Below are positions 6,884 through 14,946 of a stretch of 48,910 nucleotides of DNA, piece by piece. The position numbers and the translations under genes are program-made. Origin of the DNA: a virus; IMG/VR virus record IMGVR_UViG_3300023112_000025, positions 1-48,910 of that record; one strand, written 5' to 3'. Under the pieces are notes generated by a model, which ran no database searches, had not been told where the DNA came from, and saw only the letters and a program-made list of their open reading frames with translations. Position 1 is the stretch's first letter, and each line of letters opens with the position of its first letter.

Positions 6884-7839
6884 TACAGCTTCTTTGACAT
6901 AAGAATCGATTGCTGTGGCTCATTGTATCCTTGCTCTATAGCATACGGGCAGAAATTCTTTGGCCGGCAGAAACTCTTGCATCGAATGTCATTGTTCCAT
7001 CGATTCTCTGGGCCGCAGATTTCGTTCGGATTATCAATATGAATCTTAATACGATCCTTGATAAATTGTTCGATTTTCTCTGCAGGCATAACTGGAACAT
7101 CTTTGTAATAAACAGGAGACTCCGGAAACTCTCTTCTTATAGCTGCACGTTGAGCAGATTTATTACGTGATATGATCTCGCACTTAGCCTGCATTTTTGC
7201 CGTCATAGTTGGAAAGAAAGCCTGAGCCGCCTCGTAAGTATCAAACGTCTTAGTTGCTTTCTTGTTTCCCTCACCCCAGATAGCGAAATCGTCCTGTGCA
7301 CGTTCCAGTGCTTTTTGAAGATCCCCTGAAGTCCAGTCTTTTATGAAGTAACGTATCCGAAGTTTGAAATTAGCACCTGGGAAAGTTTCTTCAAGCATGT
7401 GCTTGTAGATATTCAGTTGCATATTATATTCAGGTTTATCGAATCCTAGGTTTCTTAGCAGGCAGGTCTTGTTATCGGTTACGAGAATATCTTCATCGCC
7501 ATCAAACTCGGTTTCGTCGATCGTGCCGTTAAGCTGATACTTAACTCCGTCAACTTCGAATATCTTATTGACTGGAAATTCGTGTATTTTGTCACCTGTA
7601 TCCGGCCCTTCGCAAAGTTCGTGAAGCACAGTGCCGAATATCATTGCCATAAAGTCCGTAGCGTCTACTATGATTTCTTCGTCATACTTTTCTTGCAATG
7701 TATGTGGCAATGGAGGTCCGATCAGTTGAGTTGTTCTGAACTGCTTGAATTCACTTTTTCCATACGGATCTGAATCAAGGTCATCTTTTATTCTGTTAAA
7801 AATTGCTTTTGGTAAATCATGTTTGTTTGTTAACTGCAT
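6883..7839 (-). CDS. PD-(D/E)XK exonuclease, Cas4/RecB-like with Fe-S cysteines
   Basis: 318 residues with the RecB-family nuclease motifs in order: His73 (TVLHELCE), Asp108 (NGTIDETE), the core LVTDNKT (Asp122-x-Lys124), and the QLNIYKH helix (Gln141, Tyr145). Near the C-terminus four cysteines (CGPENRWNNDIRCKSFCRPKNFC, split here by spacing only) match the 4Fe-4S site of Cas4/AddB-type nucleases. It would resect DNA ends for recombination; in phages such genes sit with an SSB or annealing protein, as here. Ribosome site AAAGGC. Confidence 0.78.
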   Translation of the reverse strand: MQLTNKHDLPKAIFNRIKDDLDSDPYGKSEFKQFRTTQLIGPPLPHTLQEKYDEEIIVDATDFMAMIFGTVLHELCEGPDTGDKIHEFPVNKIFEVDGVKYQLNGTIDETEFDGDEDILVTDNKTCLLRNLGFDKPEYNMQLNIYKHMLEETFPGANFKLRIRYFIKDWTSGDLQKALERAQDDFAIWGEGNKKATKTFDTYEAAQAFFPTMTAKMQAKCEIISRNKSAQRAAIRREFPESPVYYKDVPVMPAEKIEQFIKDRIKIHIDNPNEICGPENRWNNDIRCKSFCRPKNFCPYAIEQGYNEPQQSILMSKKL

Positions 7840-7851
7840 TGTTTGCCTTTC

Positions 7852-8130
7852 TTACATATCATAAGTACATGCTGTTGGTTTTATTCCTAAAATCTGGAAG
7901 ACGAGTAATGCTCTTGCTACGTTATCATCCGTAATCTCCTTTCCTAAATCCCATTCGATATGGTCTAAAAATTGTTTTGTTATCCATAATTGAAGCTCTA
8001 CCATCTCGTACCAATCTTGTTTGTCTATGATTTCGGCGATTGATTTTGATGTAAAGCTTATTGGTTTACCATCGACGAACATCGTCGGAACGGATATGTT
8101 GAGTTTTTCGAGGTCGATGTCTCCTGTCAT
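7852..8130 (-). CDS. Hypothetical protein
   Basis: 92 residues, acidic, no membrane segment. Contains VPTMFVDGKPISFTSKSI, a likely beta-rich start, and a helical second half rich in Trp, Ile and Leu. The ATG at 8130 is used since the longer frame would need a TTG start inside the DUF932 gene; the ATG is 2 bases after that gene's stop, with GAG upstream. Unrecognised; context suggests a DNA-metabolism accessory. Confidence 0.55.
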   Translation of the reverse strand: MTGDIDLEKLNISVPTMFVDGKPISFTSKSIAEIIDKQDWYEMVELQLWITKQFLDHIEWDLGKEITDDNVARALLVFQILGIKPTACTYDM

Positions 8131-8132
8131 AC

Positions 8133-9089
8133 TTACTCTGTCAGTTCCATACAAAGCTCATAAGCTCGTTTTTTAAGATTATTACCAGTCCCAGCGGTAA
8201 TATTATCAAAGGCTGTGCTGCCTACGTCGCTTGACTTTCGGATACGGATTGCTCTGTCATGATCAACATACTCCGTAGCAGCCTGATACAGCCGATAAAC
8301 GTCTCGGTTTGGTAAATCCTGCTCTTTAAACAGCTGGACGATTCTACACCGCTTCTTGGCGGTCTGGGCAGTCAATACGGGCTTGTCGCCAGTCTTTTTG
8401 GTCTTAGTCTTTGGAAACAGCTGTTCAGAGAATCTAGCAACCTCATAGCTGGTTATCCCAACCGTCCGCATCTTTTCAAGATCAAGTCTGGTTTGCGTAA
8501 AGAACCCCTCGGCGAGTCTTATCTTATCGATTGCCTTTCCAATCGACTGGTTAATATTTCCTTTGTGACGTATCTTGATGCAGTTTCCTACCGAATCATC
8601 AAAAGCCATCATTCCGTTCGTGCAGATTAGTCTGAATACCGCAAGCCTGATAGTTAGCGATGAACTTCCGTCGTGCGATGACGTGATGAACATCTGCTTC
8701 CGCATCTCGTCGCCGCCAACATCAAAGCCTCCGAGGTCTGAATGGAACCCGATTCTGCTTCCAAGAGCATAGTTCTTTGAATGCATGACTCCTGCCTTGC
8801 CAATTTTGCCACCCAGGGATTCAGCGATAGTACATGCAGCATTTGCGACTGTTCTGTTATCAACTACCTTGTAATCGCGTCCTACAACGCCTAAAAGTTC
8901 TTGCGACTGGCTTTTTACAACAGCTTTATGGGAAAAGGCGTTAAGTCCTTCTGAGCCATAATAAAGGTCATGTTTCATTACTCCGAAATCCATTCCCGCT
9001 TGTTCCATTATTCCAGTCGCATTCATTGCTGTGACACCCTTAAAACTGTTAAACATTCTCGCGTGTGGTAAATATCCTATTCTACTCAT
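8133..9089 (-). CDS. DUF932 family phage/plasmid-like protein
   Basis: 318 residues. The N-terminal two thirds match the DUF932 (TIGR03299-type) pattern: an early AVVKSQSQELLGVVGRDYKVVDN, then GSRIGFHSDL, FITSSHDGSSSLTIRLAVFRLICTNGM with its characteristic SHDGS...CTNGM order, and a long C-terminal helical part. The family is common in phages and plasmids and its biochemical role is not settled. It begins just after the beta-helix gene (8-base overlap). Ribosome site AGGA. Confidence 0.75.
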   Translation of the reverse strand: MSRIGYLPHARMFNSFKGVTAMNATGIMEQAGMDFGVMKHDLYYGSEGLNAFSHKAVVKSQSQELLGVVGRDYKVVDNRTVANAACTIAESLGGKIGKAGVMHSKNYALGSRIGFHSDLGGFDVGGDEMRKQMFITSSHDGSSSLTIRLAVFRLICTNGMMAFDDSVGNCIKIRHKGNINQSIGKAIDKIRLAEGFFTQTRLDLEKMRTVGITSYEVARFSEQLFPKTKTKKTGDKPVLTAQTAKKRCRIVQLFKEQDLPNRDVYRLYQAATEYVDHDRAIRIRKSSDVGSTAFDNITAGTGNNLKKRAYELCMELTE

Positions 9090-10011
9090 TTTTTAAGTCC
9101 TTTCTTGATTCCATAACTGAAACGCAAAATTCAAAAGCAGCTTTACACCGAAGATAGGATTGCTCGTCGACACACAAATCTATATAGGTTCCTTCTTTAA
9201 ATATCTTAGCCCATTCGGTTTGCGTGTGTAATTTACATCCTATTTGTATAAAATCACAATAAGCTGTTACAGTATATTGGCAAGCATACATGAGCGTTAA
9301 AATAGGCGTAACCACCACTGCGTTACCGGACACCCTTGCGTCATCGTACACCCTTGCGTTACCGGACACCCTTGTGTCATCGTACACCCTTGCGTTACCG
9401 GACACCCTTGCGTTACCGGACACCCTTGCGTTACCGGACACGCTTGCGTTATCGGACACCCTTGCGTTACCGTACACCACTGCGTTACCGTACACCACTG
9501 CGTTACCGTACACCCATGCGTCACCGCACACGCTTGCGTTACCGGACACGCTTGCGTCACCGTACACCTTTGCGTTACCGGACACGCTTGCCTTACCGGA
9601 CACCCATGCGTCACCGCACACCTTTGCGTTACCGGACACGCTTGCCTTACCGGACACGCTTGCGTCATCGTACACCACTGCCTTACCGTACACCCATGCC
9701 TTACCGTACACCCATGCGTCATCGCACACCTTTGCGTTACCGTACACCTTTGCGTCACCGTACACCTTTGCGTTACCGGACACCCTTGCGTCACCGTACA
9801 CCTTTGCGTTACCGTACACCCATGCGTCACCGTACACGCTTGCGTTATCGGATACCCATGCGTTACCGGACTGAGAGAGGCATGTTTCTTTTTCTACCCA
9901 TCCGCCAAGGTCTCCTTTTGCTATATTTTCAAAATCAATCTCAGCTTTAATTTGATAAAAAGTGATGCCATTACAAAGTTTAATTGTTTTTGTTAACTTA
10001 AATTTACGCAT
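9082..10011 (-). CDS. Hexapeptide-repeat left-handed beta-helix protein
   Basis: 309 residues. Residues about 1-45 form a cap domain (MRKFKLTKTIKL..., then NIAKGDLGGWVEKE), about 30 hexapeptides of the form (V/A)xGNA(K/R/W)V follow (about 48-240), and a C-terminal domain of about 65 residues closes the protein. The GDLGGW(V/I)E start and the xVYGNA-type repeats are known from phage and YdcK-like bacterial proteins, thought to form a left-handed parallel beta-helix. Role unknown. The coding DNA is an 18-bp tandem array, so several other frames, on both strands, stay open across it by chance. Confidence 0.75.
   Translation of the reverse strand: MRKFKLTKTIKLCNGITFYQIKAEIDFENIAKGDLGGWVEKETCLSQSGNAWVSDNASVYGDAWVYGNAKVYGDARVSGNAKVYGDAKVYGNAKVCDDAWVYGKAWVYGKAVVYDDASVSGKASVSGNAKVCGDAWVSGKASVSGNAKVYGDASVSGNASVCGDAWVYGNAVVYGNAVVYGNARVSDNASVSGNARVSGNARVSGNARVYDDTRVSGNARVYDDARVSGNAVVVTPILTLMYACQYTVTAYCDFIQIGCKLHTQTEWAKIFKEGTYIDLCVDEQSYLRCKAAFEFCVSVMESRKDLKNE
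9310..9870 (-). repeat. 18-bp tandem repeat array inside the beta-helix gene
   Basis: About 30 imperfect 18-bp units (core TTGCGTTACCGGACACCC on the plus strand, with GTCA/GTTA, CGTA/CGGA and CAC/CTT variation), each coding one hexapeptide. Neighbouring units are often identical, suggesting recent expansion by slippage or recombination. Confidence 0.9.
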
Positions 10012-10165
10012 TGTCTTTTCCTTCCGTTAATTCAAATTCTTCAATTTTAAGATTATATAATTCCTTGGCAGTATCTAATAATTCAATAGCCCCGGCCTTG
10101 TCGTTTCCCCGAACGCATGTATTGATGGCATCGATGATACCAAGAAATTCAATATATTCATTCAT
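10004..10165 (-). CDS. Small acidic helical protein (53 residues)
   Basis: A 53-residue frame of mostly helix-forming, acidic residues (IIDAINTCVRGNDKAGAIEL, then LLDTAKELYNLKIEEFEL). Its ATG overlaps the stop of the Cys-containing gene upstream by 8 bases and its stop overlaps the ATG of the beta-helix gene by 8 bases; AAAGGA lies 11 bases before ATG. Gap-free packing supports a real gene. Function unknown. Confidence 0.62.
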   Translation of the reverse strand: MNEYIEFLGIIDAINTCVRGNDKAGAIELLDTAKELYNLKIEEFELTEGKDNA

Positions 10166-10418
10166 TTGTTACTAAATCCTTTCTTTCAATATTCAGATAA
10201 TTACCAAACGGCCTTTCACGTTTAAAGCCTTTCACGTTAGACACACGGATATAATTAAACGCCCGATTGTATTGCTCTTTACCGCCAAGCTGTTCGTCTG
10301 TGAAGTCAACAGAAGCAAAGAAGCATCCATTGCACATCGACGTACTAACGTGCGAGCATTGTTGGCAATGGCTTTCAATTTGATCCCGCAGGTCTATCTT
10401 GTTTGTTTTAGTATTCAT
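10158..10418 (-). CDS. Small four-Cys protein
   Basis: 86 residues with C-x2-C (CQQC) and C-x2-C (CNGC) separated by about nine residues, a likely zinc knuckle, followed by a FASVDFTDEQLGG segment and a basic C-terminal part. Good ribosome site (AAAAGGAA). Similar small Cys proteins are common in phage early regions; no function is known. Confidence 0.6.
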   Translation of the reverse strand: MNTKTNKIDLRDQIESHCQQCSHVSTSMCNGCFFASVDFTDEQLGGKEQYNRAFNYIRVSNVKGFKRERPFGNYLNIERKDLVTNE

Positions 10419-10435
10419 TGTTAAATTCCTTTTTG

Positions 10436-10588
10436 TTAAGAGTGTGCTTCAATGATTACTGTATTCAGTCCAACTTCTGTAACCATCAAATCATTTTGTT
10501 TTGCATCATCGTCTACATCGACAATGACATATTGTGTGTTTGCTATGCCTAATCTTTCGGCTTGTTCTTTGAGTTCCTTCCAAGTCAT
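10436..10588 (-). CDS. Small acidic protein coupled to the ParB-like gene
   Basis: 50 residues: a helix (MTWKELKEQAERLGI) then a beta-rich acidic part (YVIVDVDDDAKQND, TVIIEAHS). Its ATG overlaps the ParB-like stop codon (ATGA), suggesting re-initiation by ribosomes finishing that gene. A protein partner of the ParB-like protein is possible from the coupling alone. Confidence 0.6.
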   Translation of the reverse strand: MTWKELKEQAERLGIANTQYVIVDVDDDAKQNDLMVTEVGLNTVIIEAHS

Positions 10589-12063
10589 TTCTTTGGAGTC
10601 CCGTCTGCTTTAAGGTTAGCCCATGACTTCGGTTCTTTGTACTCAAGCTTTGCTTCTTCGAAGTATGGCACAATATCAATTACGAATATATTAGCAACCA
10701 AGCTTGTTAGCTTAATCATTGAATCCGGTATCTGTGTGATCGGTCCACGCCATTCAAGGTCGTGCATGAATGTACCTTGTACCATCTCGAATAGTTTGTC
10801 TGTCATCGCTGCCTGAACCTCTTTGGCGTTCAGTGTTTTGTCAATATCTTCGATTTTGTTAGATTCGAATGTCCTAACACCGAAACATGACACCAGATAC
10901 ATCACTGCTGTTACCTTGTCTGCGTACTTAAGCTGTGTAACGTCCCAGTCGCCGCTGAGGAGCTTTACGAGTGTTACATTAACGAATGACCATCTTTTAC
11001 GGTTAAGCTCGTCACGACGTTCCTTGAGCGTTTTCGGGCCTTTGCCGGTTCCTTCGGAGCTTGCTTTCTTACCTTTTGGGAACTTACGCCACATTATTTT
11101 ACCGATCTTCTTACCGGCAACAATGAATAGAGCAAACGCACCATCTTCGGATTTCTTTGCTTTCTCTGTATTACAAAGTGCAATGCATTTACCGTAAGCG
11201 TCTTGTATGGACTTTTTTTCAGAATAGATAATATATCCGTCAGTCCCATACCTTATATCGCCATGTTTTTCTTTGGCTGCCGATAAAAGCCTTGAGATAT
11301 GATCCGCGTATTGGCCTGACCAGCAGTCTTTGTCAAGGCACTGTCCAGCCTTGCCGGTTCCCACAGCTTCAAACAAAGTTTGCAGCACATCTGTACGCTT
11401 GGCACACTCATTGCAATGCTCTTCAATATCCCACGGTGCTTCAGATAAACAACGCTGTTCTTTGCTGCAGATATGCTTAAAATCACGGAGGTGATTAAAT
11501 TCCCAGTCGTTAGTTGTCTCGAACAGGCGTTCTTGCACTTCGTCTGACAATCTGGCAAGTAATTCCATATGAGCAAGAGTTGGCTCGTAATCAGACGACT
11601 TCTTTCTAAACTCCTTAGCCCACGACTTAGACAGTCCCTTAAGGACATTCACACACATTGCTACTTGCTGTGGTGTTTTGCCAAGAATCATTGCTGTATC
11701 TGAATAGGTTCCGCACTGTTCGTAAATCTTCTTGACCGAACGTGCTTCATCCATTGGTTTAAGGTTTTGGCGATAACAGTTCTCAAAGTGTGTCATATTG
11801 ACAATCTCTGAGTCCGGAGTATCGCTTGAATAAACCAATGCAGGAATATCTTTAAGCTTATTCTGCTTTGCCGCTTCAACTCTTCGTCCACCACAGATAA
11901 GTTCATATCCGTCGCCTGAGATTCGTACAGCGATCGGTACCTGAATGCCGACCCGTTTGATACTGGCCGTTAGTTCGGTGACGTCTTTCTTGGTAATCTT
12001 TCTTGGGTTAGTACTTACGTCGATCTTATCGATTAATACTTTTGTGATTGTTATATTGTTCAT
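10585..12063 (-). CDS. ParB/RepB/Spo0J-type protein with Cys-rich insert
   Basis: 492 residues. The ParB N-terminal domain is clear: LTASIKRVGIQVPI (31-44), the nucleotide-binding GGRR box (58-61, in ELICGGRRVEAAK) and ENCYRQNLKPMDEA (94-107); a helix-turn-helix follows (about 118-145, TYSDTAMILGKTPQQVAM). Residues about 190-250 add a Cys/His-rich segment (HICSKEQRC, HCNECAKRTD, CLDKDCW) as seen in other phage and plasmid ParB-like proteins. By family it would bind CTP and a DNA site. No ParA partner is visible, so gene regulation or replication control is as likely as partition. Ribosome site AAAGGC. Confidence 0.78.
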   Translation of the reverse strand: MNNITITKVLIDKIDVSTNPRKITKKDVTELTASIKRVGIQVPIAVRISGDGYELICGGRRVEAAKQNKLKDIPALVYSSDTPDSEIVNMTHFENCYRQNLKPMDEARSVKKIYEQCGTYSDTAMILGKTPQQVAMCVNVLKGLSKSWAKEFRKKSSDYEPTLAHMELLARLSDEVQERLFETTNDWEFNHLRDFKHICSKEQRCLSEAPWDIEEHCNECAKRTDVLQTLFEAVGTGKAGQCLDKDCWSGQYADHISRLLSAAKEKHGDIRYGTDGYIIYSEKKSIQDAYGKCIALCNTEKAKKSEDGAFALFIVAGKKIGKIMWRKFPKGKKASSEGTGKGPKTLKERRDELNRKRWSFVNVTLVKLLSGDWDVTQLKYADKVTAVMYLVSCFGVRTFESNKIEDIDKTLNAKEVQAAMTDKLFEMVQGTFMHDLEWRGPITQIPDSMIKLTSLVANIFVIDIVPYFEEAKLEYKEPKSWANLKADGTPKK

Positions 12064-12082
12064 GCTTGTCTGCCTTTCTTAA

Positions 12083-12289
12083 TTAAATACTTATTACTTT
12101 GTATTGACATCCACCAGTGTAAAACTTTACGCCTTTACGAAGGCAAAATACTGGCAATGAATGAGCTGCTACTGGTCTATTTTTGTTTTTACCTTCACTG
12201 GCGAGCTTGAACCAGCTTTGGTATCCGTTATGTATCTCTTGGCTTACCGGCCTGAATGAATAACGTTTCCCGTCAACATCGAGTATCAT
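12083..12289 (-). CDS. Hypothetical protein (68 residues)
   Basis: 68 residues, basic, beta-rich in appearance (MILDVDGKRYSFRPVS..., FCLRKGVKFYTGGCQYKVI). AGGA lies 8 bases before the ATG, and the start overlaps the end of the membrane-protein gene. Unrecognised. Confidence 0.58.
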   Translation of the reverse strand: MILDVDGKRYSFRPVSQEIHNGYQSWFKLASEGKNKNRPVAAHSLPVFCLRKGVKFYTGGCQYKVISI

Positions 12290-12509
12290 GCTTAGTTTTC
12301 CTTTCCTTATCTGTAAGAATATCGTACTGGATAAGATCGATGCTTCCAGCTTTTGTCATTGGTTTGTATGTTTTCTTGTAAGGCAGCTTAGTCTGTCTTG
12401 GCGACTGACTGTTCTGTTTTTTCTCACGAACTACCAGCAGCCACAGAACGACAATCGGTATTCCTACGCAGATTACCAATGCCTTTAATATTAAATACAG
12501 TTCATACAT
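12273..12509 (-). CDS. Small single-span membrane protein
   Basis: 78 residues. Residues 5-27 (YLILKALVICVGIPIVVLWLLVV) form one transmembrane segment, followed by a basic cytoplasmic-looking tail (REKKQNSQSPRQTKLPYKK). Good ribosome site (GAAAGGAA). It lies between the GHKL-type gene and a 68-residue gene. A holin, spanin or exclusion role are all possible; topology alone does not decide. Confidence 0.6.
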   Translation of the reverse strand: MYELYLILKALVICVGIPIVVLWLLVVREKKQNSQSPRQTKLPYKKTYKPMTKAGSIDLIQYDILTDKERKTKHDTRC

Positions 12510-12522
12510 TTTTTTTTCCTTT

Positions 12523-13830
12523 CTAAAGAAATATACCGTTTTGGTTTTCCAAATTAGTTATTATCTGGCCGACCAAGAAGTCCTGAAATCCTCTTGTTTC
12601 ATCTCCCTGACCTGATTCAAGGTGACTCCACTCTTCAAGGATAGTGCATACAATCCGTTTACGGCCTAGATCCATGCATCGAGTAGACAAAACGATTGTC
12701 TCTTTCTTGGGCAATGCAAGTCCGAGTATGTCCTTGTCTTCGAACTTAGCTACTATGATATTATGCTTAACTGGCAGGTTTACATCATCGAAGAATTGTT
12801 TACAGTTGTCGAGCAGGTATGCAGTCCTTTTGTCTGGTTCTATCTCAATCCAGTCGCTTCCAATTACTCTTCCAGCTAATGCATTGACAACCACATCACC
12901 AAACTGGTCTTGCAGTCCTTTGATGAGTTTCCTTGGTATTGTAATGTATTCAATGTGAGGCTTTTTCCTTATGCTACCACCATGTTCATATGGGATACAT
13001 TCTTTACCTGATACTGCACTAAGCCAATTATCATTGAATTTCCCGCCATAGTTCCAATCGCATACAGATTCAATGTATTGGTCCGTGTGCTCGAAGTTTC
13101 CACACGAAAAGATATTGAAATACCTTTGTATCATGTCTGGCGTTGCTGCATGAGCCAGTATAGTAGCAATCTTTTCTTTTACCTGCCACGGATAATCAAT
13201 AAGTCTACTTTCGTTGATTCTGATATCGTCCAAGTCATAGTCATACAGAGATAACCAAGTTGACTCATGACACCGTATCCCTTTTCGGTAAACAGTCAGG
13301 TCAGTTAGATCTTTAGCAAACACCTTTGAGTTGTCGTACTCAGCTATAGGAACAAGATTGCTTGAGAAGAATTTGTCCCAAGTCTCTATTACTGTTTGGA
13401 CATCTGAGTCCTCTTTGACCTCAATATAGAATGAAGTGCAACCAGCCACACCATGCGGTTCTTCACTGCCAATCTGAAGCAAGCAGTCCTGTTCATCCAG
13501 TGCATTGCAGTATATCTCTCTGATTGCTTGCCATATCTTCCAGTCAACTCCCATTCCGGTAGTGAGAGATGTCTTCTCGCCATCGACTGTGATGACCTCG
13601 AATGATTCATCTCTGAACTGTTCGGTGACAGTATCAAGGACAACCTCTTTCTCGCCTGCAAACACTCGGAGGTTAATCCCCTCACGCATGAATACTGCCA
13701 TTGCATACTTCAAGCCAGAGCCGAAATACCCAATCTTGGAGTTATCGCTACGCTTTGTGCAAGCTCCAAGCAGTTTAAACGCGTTTGGTTCAACTTCCAC
13801 TGTGTTGCTGATCTTCATAAACTTACTCAT
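12523..13830 (-). CDS. GHKL-type ATP-binding protein
   Basis: 435 residues. Two ATP-binding signatures of the Hsp90/MutL/histidine-kinase (GHKL) fold are visible: IGYFGSGLKYAMAVF (33-47), like the G2-lid box of Hsp90 (GQFGVGFYSA), and REIYCNALDE (104-113), like the N-box ELIxNAxDA. They occur in the opposite order from Hsp90. The C-terminus has TILEEWSHLESGQGDETRGFQ (split: EEWSH 399-403). Phage proteins of this type are uncharacterised. Ribosome site AAAGGAA; a promoter-like element lies about 35 bases upstream. Use of ATP is inferred, target unknown. Confidence 0.6.
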   Translation of the reverse strand: MSKFMKISNTVEVEPNAFKLLGACTKRSDNSKIGYFGSGLKYAMAVFMREGINLRVFAGEKEVVLDTVTEQFRDESFEVITVDGEKTSLTTGMGVDWKIWQAIREIYCNALDEQDCLLQIGSEEPHGVAGCTSFYIEVKEDSDVQTVIETWDKFFSSNLVPIAEYDNSKVFAKDLTDLTVYRKGIRCHESTWLSLYDYDLDDIRINESRLIDYPWQVKEKIATILAHAATPDMIQRYFNIFSCGNFEHTDQYIESVCDWNYGGKFNDNWLSAVSGKECIPYEHGGSIRKKPHIEYITIPRKLIKGLQDQFGDVVVNALAGRVIGSDWIEIEPDKRTAYLLDNCKQFFDDVNLPVKHNIIVAKFEDKDILGLALPKKETIVLSTRCMDLGRKRIVCTILEEWSHLESGQGDETRGFQDFLVGQIITNLENQNGIFL

Positions 13831-13866
13831 TGTTCTTTCCTTTCAAAAATAAAATAAAATAAAATA

Positions 13867-13895
13867 ATAAAATAGTTGCAATAAAACAGAGTCAA
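13867..13895 (-). promoter_or_regulatory. Candidate early promoter (P3)
   Basis: Leftward TTGACT (13890-13895), 17-base spacer, TTTTAT (13867-13872); start expected near 13860, 30 bases before the GHKL-type gene. Its spacer begins CTGTTTTATTG, very like the promoter at 15845-15874. It overlaps the 3' end of the upstream gene. AT-rich AAAAT repeats follow. Confidence 0.5.
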
Positions 13896-14116
13896 AGGCC
13901 AGCGGTAGCAGAATCAGCTAAACGAGCAAGCATTTGGTCTGTGTTCTCGATACTCCACCGTCCGTTGTGGACATATATATCTTTACCGACATCAACGGGC
14001 CGTACCATTCCCCAGCCATATCCTAAAGGCACATTTACCTTTGGAATGCTTCTGAACAGCCAACCAACGTCTTCGGCTTTGATTGTTGCAATGTACTTCC
14101 CTTTGTATTTAGCCAT
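13892..14116 (-). CDS. Hypothetical protein (74 residues)
   Basis: 74 residues, beta-rich, Gly-rich in the middle (VNVPLGYGWGMVRPVDVG) with an aromatic NGRWSIEN segment. The ATG at 14116 is used since AGGA lies 6 bases upstream and it overlaps the transglycosylase stop by one base (TAATG); the longer frame has no ribosome site. Unrecognised; possibly coupled to lysis. Confidence 0.55.
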   Translation of the reverse strand: MAKYKGKYIATIKAEDVGWLFRSIPKVNVPLGYGWGMVRPVDVGKDIYVHNGRWSIENTDQMLARLADSATAGL

Positions 14117-14592
14117 TACATTCCTTTCATTCTTTTTATTACTTTTCTTCCATAAGGTATAGAACAGTCTTTTTTGTACCCTTGTGGACCCGATACCCAG
14201 CATCTAGCCATGTCCTCATAAGACATACCATCGCAATAGTGTGTGAAATAGATTCGACACATATTTCTGCTAGCTATTCTTGAAGTACGGTCACGGTAGG
14301 TATACATTTTCCGTCCTTTGAGTATCCGGTTGACATCATCTACCATAATCTTCCATATCTGGAAAGAGCCAACTGCATTCCCATTGTCTCCGACTGCCTG
14401 TGAGTCGCATTTGCTCTCTACCCATTCTATGGCATCAAGAAGCCTCTCAAAGCTGTCTGTGACGACCTCAGGAGCCTTAATGGGCTTGATAGATACATCT
14501 TCAAGCGGTGGAGTGTGACTCATCAACCACAATGCAAGGTACGTTGCTGTGAATGCTGTTACCCATACTGCTATCATCTTAAATATTATCAT
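14116..14592 (-). CDS. Membrane-anchored lytic transglycosylase-like protein
   Basis: 158 residues. Residues 4-24 are an N-terminal hydrophobic anchor or signal-arrest segment. The catalytic module starts near 52: AIEWVES (Glu59 as the general acid, Ser60) followed by AVGDNGNAVGSFQIW, the soluble-lytic-transglycosylase/lysozyme-like pattern ESxxxxxAvxxxGAxGlxQi. Six cysteines could form disulphides outside the membrane. It would cut peptidoglycan, either as a SAR-type endolysin for lysis or during entry. No holin sits beside it with certainty. Ribosome site AAAAGGAA. Confidence 0.68.
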   Translation of the reverse strand: MIIFKMIAVWVTAFTATYLALWLMSHTPPLEDVSIKPIKAPEVVTDSFERLLDAIEWVESKCDSQAVGDNGNAVGSFQIWKIMVDDVNRILKGRKMYTYRDRTSRIASRNMCRIYFTHYCDGMSYEDMARCWVSGPQGYKKDCSIPYGRKVIKRMKGM

Positions 14593-14636
14593 TGTTTTTC
14601 CTTTTCAAATTAGTAGTAGTAAAATTCGCTGTCCAT

Positions 14637-14670
14637 AAAAAAAATACGGCCAGGCATCCATGCCCAACCG
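14637..14670 (-). terminator. Intrinsic terminator (second of a tandem pair)
   Basis: Leftward reading gives a 10-bp stem (661-670 against 647-656, with three G-U pairs) and a TGGA-type four-base loop, then TA and eight T. It lies 50 bases before the transglycosylase gene. Confidence 0.8.
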
Positions 14671-14690
14671 CTTTGACCCACATGCTACAA

Positions 14691-14721
14691 TAAAAAAAGG
14701 CAAACAGGCCGTTGCCGACCT
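14691..14721 (-). terminator. Intrinsic terminator (first of a tandem pair)
   Basis: Leftward stem CAGGTC/GGCCTG (six pairs, one G-U) with a GGCAAC loop, followed by TTTGCC and seven T. It lies just after the stop of the gene at 14737-14946. With the next hairpin it isolates the upstream small-gene operon from the lysis gene. Confidence 0.6.
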
Positions 14722-14736
14722 GAATGCGTTACTGCT

Positions 14737-14946
14737 TTAATCTTCCATCAAGAACTTAACTCCTTTTGTGCTTTTAATCAGCTTCATGTTCTCAAGAATA
14801 GCCTTGTTTCCAGCTATAACCTTGCCATATCCATTAAATCGCTCTTTGGCGTCAGCAACCCTGATTCCACCTGTCTTCATGTCTTCGATTAAATCTAACA
14901 TTTGATTTGTCATTTCTGTCATGTTACGCGGTTTGTTCGTTTTCAT
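14737..14946 (-). CDS. Hypothetical helical protein (69 residues)
   Basis: 69 residues, helical, charged (MTEMTNQMLDLIEDMKTGGI, then ADAKERFNGYGKVIAGNKAI). ATG at 14946 is used for its AAGGAAC ribosome site; it overlaps the preceding gene by 23 bases. The segment VADAKERFNGYGKVIAGNKA is of the kind seen in small phage proteins of unknown role. Followed by two terminators. Confidence 0.58.
   Translation of the reverse strand: MKTNKPRNMTEMTNQMLDLIEDMKTGGIRVADAKERFNGYGKVIAGNKAILENMKLIKSTKGVKFLMED

Noticed and set aside
9310-9870. CRISPR array
   Set aside because: Repeats are 18 bp in direct tandem with no unique spacers and encode a regular peptide.
9290-9950. Long plus-strand ORFs across the beta-helix gene
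   Set aside because: Open only because the 18-bp unit has no stop in those frames; no start signal, and the minus-strand frame has the capped beta-helix structure and a normal gene layout.
13846-13875. AAAAT short tandem repeat as a regulatory array
   Set aside because: Simple A/T tract next to promoter P3; more likely low-complexity DNA than a binding array.
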